Shown here piece after piece: positions 33,287 through 45,336 of a DNA stretch of 64,000 nt. Position 1 is the stretch's first letter, and each line of letters begins with the position of its first letter. The stretch is from the NCBI GenBank assembly GCA_018398585.1, contig JAGTTD010000011.1, forward strand, positions 32,608,164-32,672,163. Reading direction: 5' to 3'. The notes beneath the pieces were generated by a model that was not told the DNA's origin, did not search any database, and saw nothing but the letters and a program-made list of their open reading frames with translations. Made by a program: the position numbers and the translations under genes. Source of the stretch: Simmondsia chinensis (lineage: Eukaryota; Streptophyta; Magnoliopsida; Caryophyllales; Simmondsiaceae).

Positions 33287-36200
33287 TTTTCAATTGAACC
33301 CTTCTTATTGTAGGCGATCAAACCCTAACATCTCCTCCATTTTTATACTGAATGAATTCAATTGAGTCTGCTCCACCACCACCACTCTTTACTCAATTTT
33401 TGTCGCTTCTTTTCGCACTGTCGACCCCGAATATGCGATTCCCATTGTGTGATTATGCGAAGCATTTAGATGAGTTCAAATTTGTGCGTTAACATCTGCT
33501 TTAAATACTCCCACCTATTATACTCCGGGAAATAAAATGTCATTGTCAACGAAATTATTTTGGTTGTCAGAAAATATAATTATCAAAATAGTGATGCCAA
33601 TTTTTAATAAGTAATAGTCATAAAATTTTAATACTATTATTTTTTTGTAATAATATTATACATTAATTATTAGAATATCATATTCTAAAATATGATATTT
33701 ATGTTTATTGTTGTTACGAGTGTTATCGTGTATGATGTATAAAGATGTTTATATTTTTTAATTTATTATATTATCACATTATAATTGTATTATGCATACA
33801 TATTAGTACATATAATAAAAATTACGCTAGATCCTAAACTTTATGATTTTCGCACATTAAAATTAAGTACATACCTTAATTAATAGAAATTCTTAATTGA
33901 CCGTTGAGTATGGATATTGAAGAAATCTGAGTTCTCCCTCTTAACCACTTTTTAATTATCTTTTATTTCATTAGTTTATATGTTGTAGAAGATAGAGAAT
34001 CAAAATTTTATTTATAAAGAAGACGGGGGTGACTTCCATTGAAACACCAATGGTTTTGTCATCTCGTTAATAGACACATCTTTTCATTAATAGACATGTC
34101 TTTTTATTAATAAATATGTCTTTTCAATAAAAGATGTGTCTCTTTACTAAGAAACATATCAAAAAAACATATTGATATAGCGCGTAAGTGGAAAATTGGG
34201 GAACGGGAATGAGTCAACAACCTCCCCTTTAATTCTATTAATAATCAATAAAATAAAGAGAAAATATAGAATTCAATTCTAATTCTCACACTTAATAATA
34301 GAAAGAACCAAATAACTCATAAAAGTAATCTAGAAAATTGAATGCTAACCAACCCTCTCTTTAAATAGAGGGTCTTTCCTAACTAGACTCAAACTAATTC
34401 AAATTTTAAATTAAATCCCTAATTAAGATCAACGGTTGAGATCGTCATTCGTGTGCTTCATCTACTAATCCGTGTGATCTTACTAAAACAAAAGACTAAA
34501 ATAACTAACATAAGCTATCGTAATTAATGTTAAACTCTAACTCCTTAGCCTTCGACCGTGGGTCTCCCTTCTCACCATCTTAGCCAGCTCGCCAGGACCC
34601 TCCAGCCAAGCTATCCGCCAAATGCGAAGGCGGGGCTACATCATTATTTCCGAGTTGGAGAAAATTCGTTCTCGAATTCGTCGAGGGATCATATTCCGCC
34701 AAGATATGTTCCCTCACGCCTTTTCTTCCTCCTGCCAAGCTCCAGCTCACCAAGCTCAACCAATCGTGGACAGTAGACACGACCCACCTGTGTATGGGTT
34801 GTAGCCCGTCTACCCAAGATATACGAGCTACAATACATACCTTTTTATTAATAGACATGTTCTTTCATTAAGACCTATGTCTTTTCCTTTTTGGAAAAGT
34901 CATTTTGGGATGAACTGGCTTAGAATTATAGGATTATTATAATGGAGAATTTTAGGAGGGTTTATGGCGAGCGAGGGTTTTGTAATAATACAAAAGATAG
35001 ATGAGGGTAATAACAAATTTATAAAATTTTGTAAATATATTCAATAAGTTGCTTTGATATTAATACTTTTTCTCCGATAATATTACCCGTTAATTATTAA
35101 AATATCATTTCTAGAATACTATATACTATGATTAATTATGGTCCTCATGCTACTCTTATAATCTCTACTTATATTATAGTAAAGTTTCATGTCACTAAAA
35201 TCTCCAAATTCAAAAAGAAGTCTTCTCATAAACGCATCTTTCATATTCCTAATCTATACTAAAAAATAACTACAAGCATGAGTAATAATGCCTAAAAAAT
35301 ATTACGTACGTACCCACTTATTATCTAAATTAAATTGAAATATTGAACAAAAGTTCTAACTTCTTTCCATTATAAACAGAGCATGAATAGGGCACAAACA
35401 AATTTAAAGCAATACCAATCCAATAATACATAAATAATATTTTTTTTAAATTTAAACATTTTCATGTATCGCACGGTATTACACTAGTCGCTAATTATGT
35501 CAATTCTGTGAATTAATAGTGAATTGTCCATTTTGGGAATTATAAAACGAAAACTAACAAAAGTATAAATGCTGGAGGGGGACCTCTCTGGTGATGGAAA
35601 TTCCATCTTTAGGTACGTAAGGAATTATTTTTTGGGTAATGTTATTATAAGAGCAAAATAGAATAAATTAGAGTATTGGCGAAAAAATAAAATAGAGTAA
35701 ATTTTTAAAATTTTGTAACTGTTATTTATTATAAGTCACATCATTATTTTGGTAATAATATTTTTTGTGCTTTTTTTTTGTGGTAATGACTTATGGCTAA
35801 TCGAAATATTATATGATAAATAATTTAAATACAAATGCAAATGTTTGAGAAATATGATAATATTATCATTCCTATACTAAGCTAGTTATCATATGTATTT
35901 ATAATTAATTATATATTTATTCATTTATCATTATAGGGATTGTATTTAAAGTATGATAATATAAAAGTAGGATAACATTATTATCAAGATAAAAATATTA
36001 ATGACAGAATAATTTTATAAAAATTTATAATTATTATTTACTTGAAATTATATCATAAGTTAACTAGTAACATTTTTTTTTTTTTGACAATAACATACTA
36101 TTTTATGACAGCCTCGTGTCTCCCTGGTAGCCAATAGAGAAATTAAAATGCTCCTTTGTGTATTTGCTGCTCGTGTTAAATTCACGTGGATGTTGTATTG

Positions 36201-36950
36201 CCAAAATATTCTTTTTAAGTACTAATTTCAATACATATGGCTCTCAATATAAATAGGTGGATTTGTATAATATTAATTTTTTAATTAGTTTGATAATATA
36301 AAATTATTTATGAGCCTTCATTTATCAATTCAACTTTTTGAGGAAGATAGTTCATTAATAGATTAATAATTTTTTAATATAAGATACTTTATCTACTAAA
36401 GTTTAACCTTCATAGAGATAGTTTAGCGTGTTTTCATTTTATTTTTTTTTCTTTTCTCATTTTTCTTTTTATTTTCAAGTAACATATAAATGTAAATGAG
36501 TTTCTTGCTAATATTTTGCTCAATCATCAATGGTCTTCTAACACCAAAGTTTGTTGCCAATTTTTAGATGTCAAGCATCCAACTACCCAAAAGTATAAGA
36601 TATTAGGTCAAAACTCAAAAATAGTTTCATACTTAAACGGTTAAACATACCCTTACACATAAATACTTACTAGATTTAAACTATAAATAGCGCACACACA
36701 AAAAAAAAATGCCATACTTCGTGTTTAAATTTTATTCATATTAATACAAGTATTTAAGAGCGGGAGCTCTTAGGATACATGAAAGGTATACTCAAAATCC
36801 AACTAAAATCCAATATACATTTCAAAATATTATACATTGATAAAATATATAATAAAAGACTTATATATTGACTGATATTATAACATAAAGAAAATTATTC
36901 GAGTTATGGTCAAGCGAATTTAGACACCTCAATTACTAAAACTGAACCTA
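33287..36950. other. Intergenic region between hydrolase and polyol transporter A
   Basis: About 3.7 kb with no gene. It contains the hydrolase promoter (to ~33.55 kb) and degenerate tandem repeats of a ~20-bp unit (attaatagacatgtcttttt) at about 34055-34165, echoed at 34840-34885. A GC-richer block (34550-34810) may be retroelement internal sequence but I cannot assign it. TRIM fragments lie at ~36300-36420 and ~36540-36660. The rest is AT-rich. Confidence 0.5.
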
Positions 36951-39358
36951 TCAATGAAACTTGCTTTGAGCTCCTAAAACCACAGGACTGACATCCCCAA
37001 CGTGTACTAAATTCTTATCATTCCCAAGTTCCAGTTCTTGACTCTTGTTCTCAAACATCTGCTCAATCTGCTCCAAAGTTTTTCCTTTAGTCTCCGGCAC
37101 AAGCCAGTACACAAACGCCACGGCGACGCCTGAAATGGCGGTGAAGGTGAAGAATACTCCGGCCACTGACAGTGCCCTTGACATAGACAAGAAACTCATT
37201 GCCACCACCCCACTACAAATCCGGTTTGCCGACGCCCCTAACGCTACCGCTTGTGCTCGTAATCTCAATGGGAAGATCTCGGAGTTCAAAACCCAACAGA
37301 TGGGGCCTACCCCAATAGAGAAAAAGGCCACATCCCCACATATTAAAAGGAGAGAGAGAACAATCCTAAGTTGGGATTTGTCTAAGAATGAGAGGGTCAT
37401 TCCTAGACTAAACAAGCATATTGTCATGCCAATTGTGCTTATGTATAACAATGGTTTTCTTCCTACTTTGTCAATGAGGAAAGTGGCAAACAATATGAAG
37501 ATGGTTTTTGATACCCCGATCGCGACTGTTGCTGCTATGAGCTTGGTTTTGTTCTCCACGCCGGCTTCCTTGATTATCTTAGGGCTGTAATATACCAGTG
37601 CATCAATGCCTGTCACCTGTTGGAAGCATTGAATACCAATACCAACCACTAACATTCTGAAAATTATTGGAGTTGGTCTTAGTAGTTCGTACCATACAGC
37701 CTTTGATTCCTCTTTATTTGAGACTACTTGTTGTATCTCTGCTAGTCTCTCCTCGACTTCTTTGTCAGTATTAATCGTTTTCGACAAGACTTGTCTTCCT
37801 TCATCAATGCGGTTCTGCATAACTAGCCATCTTGGAGACTCGGGAATGATTAAGAGCGCAAAGGCGATAAAAACTGAGGGAAGGATTCCAACTCCAAGCA
37901 TGATCCTCCAGCTTACGTGGGATGGAAGTGCGGCAAATGCGTAGTTTGAGACATAGCCTAGGAGGATGCCCACGTTGATGAAGATCTCAGGGAAGGAAGT
38001 GAGGGATCCTCTTTCCATGGCGGGCGATATCTCAGCTATGTAGACTGGTGCAACCATAACCCCGAATCCTATACCAATCCCCGCTAAGAGCCTTCCAGCC
38101 ATCAGCACCGCGAACGAGGGGGCGAGTGTCATAATGAGGGCGCCAGCTTGGAAGACAATTGCGGCTAAGGCAATTGTCCATTTTCTGCCAATGGCATCAG
38201 AAGTTCTTCCTCCTGCTAGACTGCCAAAGAGGGACACAATGCTTAAGCAACCCACTAGGACTTCTTGTTGGACCTCTGTTATCTTCAGATCTTCCTGGAT
38301 AAAAATTATCGCGCCGCTCATCACACCAACATCTGCAATATCACAGTAAAGCAATGCAATTCACAATATGGGCTTTTTGGCAGTTAAAATTTTGGGCATC
38401 TATCATTTTGTTGTTTTGGGATTTCACTCTTGAAAATCCTTCTGAACATCTTATGTGTCCTGATGATGGTATTACTGATACATTGAAATAATCATGAGTG
38501 ACAATATTAGATTACAAGAATTAATCAGAAGTTCAGGAAGTAATATGTGGCAAAGGAACACATTCATTTTTCTGATAACCTGCTTGTATGATTTTGTCTT
38601 CTAGATGTCAAGAAACCAATTATCTCAAATGCTTAGCTAATGGTTGAAGGCCTAGAAATGGTTTAATACTCCTAAGTCTCTAACATGCTCTTTCATGTGA
38701 ATGCATCTTTGGCTCAAAGTGTCGATAGTGCATACACCCACCTTATAGCTTATGTTGAATTTATATTAAGAGTGAGAGCTATTGAGATTCAAGCTCGCGA
38801 CTTCTCGGTCAACAAGGCTGTAATACCATGTTAAGGAACTAACTATCCCAAAAGCATAGGCTGATAGATGAAGACTCATGAATGGTTTTATACTCTAAAA
38901 CTAGATAATCAAAGTCATCTTAGAGACATTTAATCAAGGATTATATTACCCGGTGATAAAATAACCATGGCCTTCTCATCAACTACGCTTTAATACCATG
39001 TCAAAGAATCAATTATCCCAAAAGCTTAAGTTAATGATGAAAGCTCAGAAATGGTTTTATACTCTAAAACTAAATAATCAAAGTCATCTCAGAGACATAT
39101 AATCAAGGATTATATTACATAGAGATAAAATAACCATAAGGAATGAAAATTACCATAGCCAAGTAGAATGGAGTTGAGAGAAGCAAAGAAGGCACAAGTA
39201 AGCACATATTTCCTAGTGCTATTGCTCCTCTCCTGATGAATATTTTGGTCTGAAGCATCATAATCTTCTGTATGTTCTGATATCCTCCTGTACTTGTTTT
39301 TACTTCCCAAATCTATAGAGCCTTGTTCCCCATTTTCCTGGAGATTGATCGATCCCAT
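36951..39358 (-). CDS. Polyol/monosaccharide transporter (PLT4-like), copy A
   Basis: Two exons (39154-39358, 36951-38332) encode 528 residues. The N-terminus is acidic and soluble (MGSINLQENGEQGS ... SNSTRKYVL). Twelve membrane spans of the major facilitator superfamily follow, with the sugar-porter signatures SDAIGRKW, PESPRWLV, QCFQQVTGIDALVYYSP, DKVGRKPLLY and VPETKGKTLEQIE. This matches plant H+-coupled polyol/monosaccharide transporters of the plasma membrane, nearest from memory to the PLT4 type; substrate is inferred. The intron splits the Asp codon of GYDVGVMSG, as in copy B. An in-frame ATG upstream (39412) would add 18 residues; MGSI fits the family better. The intron carries a TRIM and a tandem duplication that reaches the splice donor. 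Confidence 0.92.
38606..38892 (-). mobile_element. TRIM retroelement in transporter A intron
   Basis: Plus-strand start tgtcaagaaaccaatt, internal gctcgcgacttctcggtc, primer-site complement taataccatgttaagg, and a second terminal repeat ending ggttttatactctaaaa. The elements of the family are all present but diverged. Confidence 0.65.
38819..39140. repeat. Tandem duplication (~165 bp) next to a splice donor
   Basis: Units at about 38819-38985 and 38986-39140 both run from taataccatgt through ggttttatactctaaaact and tcaaggattatattac to aaaataaccat. The unit includes one TRIM LTR plus flanking DNA. The second unit ends ~14 bp from the exon 1 donor of transporter A. Confidence 0.8.
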
Positions 39359-39734
39359 CACTGTGTTGTGCTTATTGAGAGAAACATAAAAGAGATGCTG
39401 ACCCAGAAACAACTTTTAGCCTTGTAGTTCTTAAAAGAACCGACTTTTGGAGTCAAATTCAGAATAAGAAATAGAGTTTTGCTGAAGGAATGGGATGCAT
39501 GTCTAGCAATGCAAGTTTGACTTATACAGAGGCCTGAAAAGTAGTTGGAGAATCATGAAAACCAGAAAGGGTTGACCAACGTAACCTCTGCAGCAATAAC
39601 ATATTATAGTTCTCTGATAACGATTTTCTGATCAATTTCTTTTTACTTGGTCAAAATGATGTATATTGAAGCCGCAAACAAGTTTTTGGACTAGGCCAAC
39701 TTGATATCCTAGCCCAAAATCAAGCAGGTCTTGA

Positions 39735-40032
39735 AGGTTACTACATGGACTACAATAACAATAACAAATCCAGTACCTTAAAGGCTATCGCTAATGCAAC
39801 GTCCGGGGGGTAAGATGTACGCAGCCTTACCCCTTCAGGGTGCTACCCCAAAGAGAGGCGTGTCCGAGGACCTCCAACCTAAAAAGCATAACTACATGGA
39901 CTACCAAGGTATCTAATCATGTTCGCTGCCCTTGCTTTCGCACCCTAGTGCTGGTAGGGACCCAGAGAGTTGCCTTCGCTTTTGGCATTAATTCGTAGAA
40001 CTCCGGATTTCATCCCTATACACGAAATTCCA
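39735..40032 (-). pseudogene. rrn18: Mitochondrial small-subunit rRNA fragment (NUMT), interrupted
   Basis: 39891-40032 (actacatggactaccaagg, tatctaatcatgttcgctgc, gggacccagagagttgcc, ttcgcttttggc, gaaattccac) is the complement of a conserved SSU rRNA stretch around the 790 loop. The wording (gggacccagagagttgccttcg) fits plant mitochondrial rather than plastid SSU rRNA. A SINE/LINE tail (39754-39890) has inserted in it, duplicating actacatggactac. Several substitutions show it is a nuclear relic. Confidence 0.8.
39754..39890 (-). mobile_element. Truncated SINE/LINE tail inserted in the rRNA fragment
   Basis: Perfect 14-bp target duplication, actacatggactac, at 39740-39753 and 39891-39904. 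The minus-strand body reads ggttggaggtcctcgg, ctttggggtagcacc, aaggctgcgtacatc and ends with a ttgttattgttattg tail. The 5' head is absent. Confidence 0.85.
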
Positions 40033-40742
40033 CACTTTTGTCTTAGTGAACTAGTTATTGAGAGTACTCCACCAGTTTTGTGAGGCTAGCCTACTTTAAA
40101 AATAAATGACCCAACGAGTCATAACACACATTTTTCTTGGGTTCTCTAATTATTGATGCCAGGTGTTTCTCGTGAAATAATGCTACAAAAAGACTAAAGT
40201 TACAATCCATTCCCCCTTTATATGAACGTATCAGATGGAGAAAAATAAGCAGCTTTTGAAATGTTAGGAAACACAACTACTAAAGCACAACGAAAAATTC
40301 GATGAGAAAACAAAAACAAACATATAAGATTATGTGATTCAACCTAAAATTCCTATAGCTGCAGAGTTGTAGGGATATTTTAGTACTTGAAAGTTTTATA
40401 GAGATCATTTTTTTTCCTTTCTGATTTCACCACTCTCTCTCAAATCCTAAACATTATATATCTAGACGCAATCTAAAGAAACCCTAATCACCCCAGAACA
40501 AACACCAAAATGGGAATGACCTTCACCTATGCCCGGTCCTCTACTCTATGGACTTGACCAATAATAGTATAAAATCAGGCTCCACACAGGAAGTCAAACA
40601 TAAGATGCAGTTAAGAGCCGGTATGATTGCTCAATGGCTTTTGCATATGTTTTCAGGTTGTAAATTCTAAAAGCTCATCTCAGTTACAGCTAGCTGAAAG
40701 TTGATGGCATGATTAAAAATATTCCATTTTCCGTTTAGTTCG

Positions 40743-41005
40743 TGTTAGAGTGTAAAACTATTCATGAGCCTTCACCCATAGGCTTAAGCTTTTGGGAAAG
40801 TTGGTTCCTAGGTCACGAGTTCGAATCTCAATAGCCCCCACTTTCAATACTAAAACAATTCAAGCATAAGGTATGAGGTGAGCCTGTGCACTATCCACGC
40901 ATCAAACTTAATTGGCATTCGCATGAGGGGACATGTTAAAGTGTAAAACTATTTATGGGCATTCACCCATTAGCTTAAGATTTTGGAAAAATTAGTTCCT
41001 TGATA
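40743..41005 (+). mobile_element. TRIM retroelement lacking its primer site
   Basis: LTRs begin tgttagagtgtaaaac and tgttaaagtgtaaaac. The internal part has cacgagttcgaatctc and atgaggggaca. The end of the 5' LTR and the primer site are deleted (ggttcctaggtcacg), so this copy cannot be primed normally. Confidence 0.75.
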
Positions 41006-41326
41006 GTTGGTTTAACTTTCTGGCTGGATTTCAGTGTGAGATCTGGCCAGCAGGAAAATTGTTTCCATTCAGTAATTCAACAAACAAGCTGAGATCTTAC
41101 ATATGTTATAATTCTATGATGGCAACAAAAGATTTAGTACAACATCAAAATCAGGCCTTTAATTGTACATATAGTCATCGCGGAAGCCAACGAACCAATA
41201 TGCTTTTGAGTTAAAAGAATGAAAATCTTTTTCAGATCAGACTTGCTGAATGAAAGTAAAAGTGATCATCTTATTTAGCCTCAGACAAAACAGAAACCTA
41301 TTTGAGACGGGTATCTGCGGTCTCGA

Positions 41327-43697
41327 TTAGTTTTGTTCTTTCTGTACTAGGTGCTCAGTATCTCCTAGCTCTAAGTGACCTTCATCCCATGTATGTCCAT
41401 CTTGAAATAGTGACTCAATTTGCTCCAAAGTTTTCCCTTTTGTCTCTGGGACTAAGGCGTAAACAAACGCGACAGACAGCGCTGACAATGCAGAAAAGAT
41501 CAAGAACGTTCCAGGTACTGAAATTGTACTCGTAACAGAAAGAAAAGACAAGCTGACTAGTCCACTGCAAACGCGATTACCCACAGCCCCAAGTGCTACA
41601 GCTTGAGCGCGTAGTCTCAAAGGGAAGATCTCGGAGTTCAAGACCCAATTAATCGGTCCAATCCCCACTGAAAAGAACGCTACATTCCCGCAAACTGATA
41701 ATATAGCTAATGAAATCCCAGTGGTTCCTTTTCCTATAAAAGGAAGCATCAGTCCTAAACTAAATAAACATACTGTCATACCGATTGTGCTTACGTAGAG
41801 CAGTGGCTTCCTCCCTAGTTTATCAATTAGACAGAGAGCGAAGAGTATAAAAGCTGTCTTTGTCACTCCAACAGCGACCGTTGCAGCAAGAAGGTCCATG
41901 TTGTCTTCTATTCCCGCTGCCTTGAAGATCGTGGGGCTATAGTATACTAACGCATCCATTCCTGTGATTTGCTGGAAGCACTGGATCCCGACACCAACAA
42001 CGAGCATCTTTCGAACCATTGGAGATGGTCTTAAAAGTTCATACCATACTGCTTTCTCCTCTGAGTTCTTTTCATTACCATTTCCAGCAGCCATGACTAT
42101 ATCAGCAAGCCTTTCGTCGACCTCTCTTTCGTCCCCAATCGTTTTCAGTAGAACTGATCGCGCTTCTTCAACTCGGTTTTGTGTTACTAACCACCTTGGT
42201 GACTCTGGGATAATGAAGAGTGCAAACCCAATAATCACCGAAGGAAGAATTCCTAAACCAAGCATTACCCTCCAGTTTATGTTATTTGGGAGGCCAGAAA
42301 ATGCATAGTTTGAGACATAACCAAGAAGAATCCCGAGATTAATGAGAATCTCAGGGAAGGAGGTGAGGAAGCCACGTGTAATGGCAGGCGATATCTCCGC
42401 GATATAGACACCCATAATGGTTGCTCCAAAGCCAATCCCGACCCCAGAAAGGAGCCTTCCGATCATCAGGATTCGGAAGGACGGAGCAACAGTCATTATG
42501 ATACCGCCTACTTGAAAGACGATTGCTCCTAACGCCATTGTCCATTTTCTACCGATAGCATCTGATGATCTTCCACCTGCTAGACTACCAACTAGGGAGA
42601 TAATACTCAAACACCCAACTAGAACTTCTTGTTGGACCTCTGTTATCTTCAGATCTTCATGAATGAATATAATTGCTCCGCTCATCACTCCAACGTCTGC
42701 GAATGAAGAAATTCAGCTTCAGGAACTAAATCTAGGAAACCCGAGTTGTACATACGAGGCAATTTAAATCTTTAATTGCTAATTAATGTTGAGTTAAATG
42801 GTTCAACCTGGCTTCAAGTCTTAATTAGGCTGAAGTGCCTAAGTGATCTAAGGATTAAGATGAAAATTTTCCAAATGCATAAGCAGAATTTGTTGCTCTG
42901 TATTATGTTTACCCACACTTCGGTATTAGAGTCAGACATGGGCATGTGTTCATAGGTCAGTATTAGTCAGCTATTTTCTAAGATTTTTCTATATGTTTGG
43001 TTTATTTGGAGGTATCAAAGCATCATACAAATATCCAATTGACCTTATCCAATGCGGGTGCTTTAGGGAGGAATGGACAATCAAAGTAACTAATTTGAAT
43101 CACCAAAAACAGTTGAGTGTTACAAAATACAAATTAATGACAAGTCTTAGAGTTTGTCACTTGCACATCACTTCCATCTAAATCCATAAAATTGTAATTT
43201 GTAAAAGCATACAATTAAGAATTTGAAATATTGGGACTATTTCTTTGCAAAAAAAGATAGGGAAAGATCTCAGTTCTACACTCGCAATTCAATTTATATA
43301 GAAAGATCAGCGTATTCCAAATTTTTTTCTTGGTGATTCACTGAAGTCTTTTTCTTAGTAAGTAAGTGGATTGGAGGGATCTGAATTTAATACCTCTTAT
43401 CCGAGGGCCGCAGCCTTGATAATTTTACTACTAGATCACGGTCTCACCAGCGTGAATCACAGAAGTCAACATAAGGTACGTACCATAACCAAGAAGAACA
43501 GAGTTGAGGGAAGCGAAAAAGGCACAAGCCATGACATATTTTCTGCTGCTGTTGGCCTTATCCTTCCGGTGATGATGGTGAGAAGCATCATCATCACCAT
43601 CATCATCTTCAAGCTCAGGACCCATCTTCCTGTACTTGTTTTTACTTTCCAACTCAATACTTGCCATGTCCCCCTCTTTTCCTTTCACAAAACCCAT
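41327..43697 (-). CDS. Polyol/monosaccharide transporter (PLT4-like), copy B
   Basis: Two exons (43484-43697, 41327-42696) encode 527 residues, a tandem paralogue of the gene at 36951-39358. Same MFS sugar-porter signatures: SDAIGRKW, PESPRWLV, QCFQQITGMDALVYYSP, DKLGRKPLLY and VPETKGKTLEQIE. The C-terminus is HLELGDTEHLVQKEQN. The N-terminus carries an acidic run followed by histidines (DDDGDDDASHHHH) that copy A lacks. Start taken at MGFVKGKEGD (43697), the family-like start; 43733 and 43667 are in-frame alternatives. Both copies share strand and intron position, so they arose by tandem gene duplication. Copy B is upstream, with about 2 kb between them. Confidence 0.92.
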
Positions 43698-45336
43698 CTC
43701 AATCGCCTTTCTTTGTTTGCACCTTTGATTCATAAAGAAAACAGAGAAAAAAAAAAAAAATCAGAATTCTTAATCTTTTTTGAGGGGGAGCCTAAATGAA
43801 CCTTCGACTGTACAGATCCCAGCACCCCTCATAAGATCATAAAAGGAAAGCTTGATATAAAAGGCTCATATTATATAAGTGTTTGACCTTCATAACCATA
43901 GACATGGAGCTTTGCAGGTCACAACCATGGTGTAGCAGATACTTTCAAGAAGACGCCTCCACGTCTCTGGGTTTTGAATAAGTTAATGCCTAGTAGCCCG
44001 AATGTTATTTTCTATGTAATTATAAATAGATACCTATTGTCAAAGACACAGTTTTTCAAGCTGTATATGACAAAAGCTGAGATCAGTTGCAACTTGCAAA
44101 TAATAAATTATTATTACTACAATAAAAAAAAAAAAAGTAAAGGAATGCTAATTGAAGTAAAGGAATGCTAATTGAAGGCAAATAAAGAAAGAAAAAACCT
44201 TGTCAATTACTCTGTCACTTCCACATGCAGAGAATACTGAAGACAAGCAACCAACCTTTGCCTGTCCTTGTGCCACAATTTTCCAGTATTTAGGATTCAG
44301 GATTGCTCCCGCGTTTATGGGAAAATAATAAATAAAATGAAAATTATGAGCTATATATTGAGCGTGTTGTTATTACTAGGGTCAAACATATTATTGCCGC
44401 ATCAATTATGTGGCTTCGAGTGAATAATAGCCACAAATTCTCATAAAGTTGCTCTGCATTGACATTTTTGCCTTAACAATAATGTTTGTCCTAAATTGAA
44501 CCCAAATTACAATGTGAATGAAGATTAGTACATGTCTAGAATGATTTACCTGAAGAATATTTAGAAAAGGTATGTCCTGGAAGTTATAGTACTCTCCAGT
44601 TAAATATTTCCGATGCTTGAGCTGTTAAATTTAGTGTAGCAGTTAGACTACCTATCTCCCAAGCATAGATCTTTTGTTTGAAACTCATCTCACCCATCCT
44701 CCAAATGTGGAAGTCATAATTAGTCTTCTTACCATTGTAAAGCAAAAAAATAACTTTGGTGGGTGTATTATATCATCTCAAGTTACTTGCCACTATAAAT
44801 ATCAAGTTTCCCATTTAATGTTTCAATAATTCCCTTTGTTTATTTCTGTCAGATACTTAATCAACTTAGCCTATTGCAGTATGAAACCGCATTAAGAATT
44901 TTCTAAAAGTAAGTGAAGAGCTCACTAAATCAACCACATGTGACTACCGAGGCATACGGAGCAATAACATGAGCTCAACTTGCTAAAAACTCTGATCTTT
45001 TCATCAGGACAGATAGCCTATGAAGACACATAACTGTATTTGGACAACACAGTTCTTTTGCTACAAGAAAATTCTAACAAAATCATGGTTTAAGATCATT
45101 ACTAAAACGAATTTGGTATCCAATACAATGTGGGTTCTTCAATTTTGATGCATTCTGTCATTGCCTTCTGGTCGTTGTTTGCTTAGAGTGAAAACTCAGA
45201 CTTAATTGTTCCCAGTATCCTGTCATCTGGTCTGCATTTATATGCCTGCTCACAAAACTCGATCTCCTTTCCACTTCTGTTTCTACAACGGCAGTAAAAA
45301 TTTCTACTTTTGCAAAGCCTCTTGATCGGTCCTTAT
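43698..45336. other. Intergenic region upstream of transporter B, 3' of POR
   Basis: A TATA-like ttatata (complement, 43871-43877) could serve transporter B. Two adjacent units of gtaaaggaatgctaattgaa occur near 44137-44177. A segment near 44340-44490 has weak similarity to 63300-63400 (AT-rich dispersed repeat). No gene seen. Confidence 0.5.

Noticed and set aside
37045..37590. A 181-codon plus-strand open frame
   Set aside because: It is antisense to the polyol transporter A coding exon; composition and frame follow the real gene.
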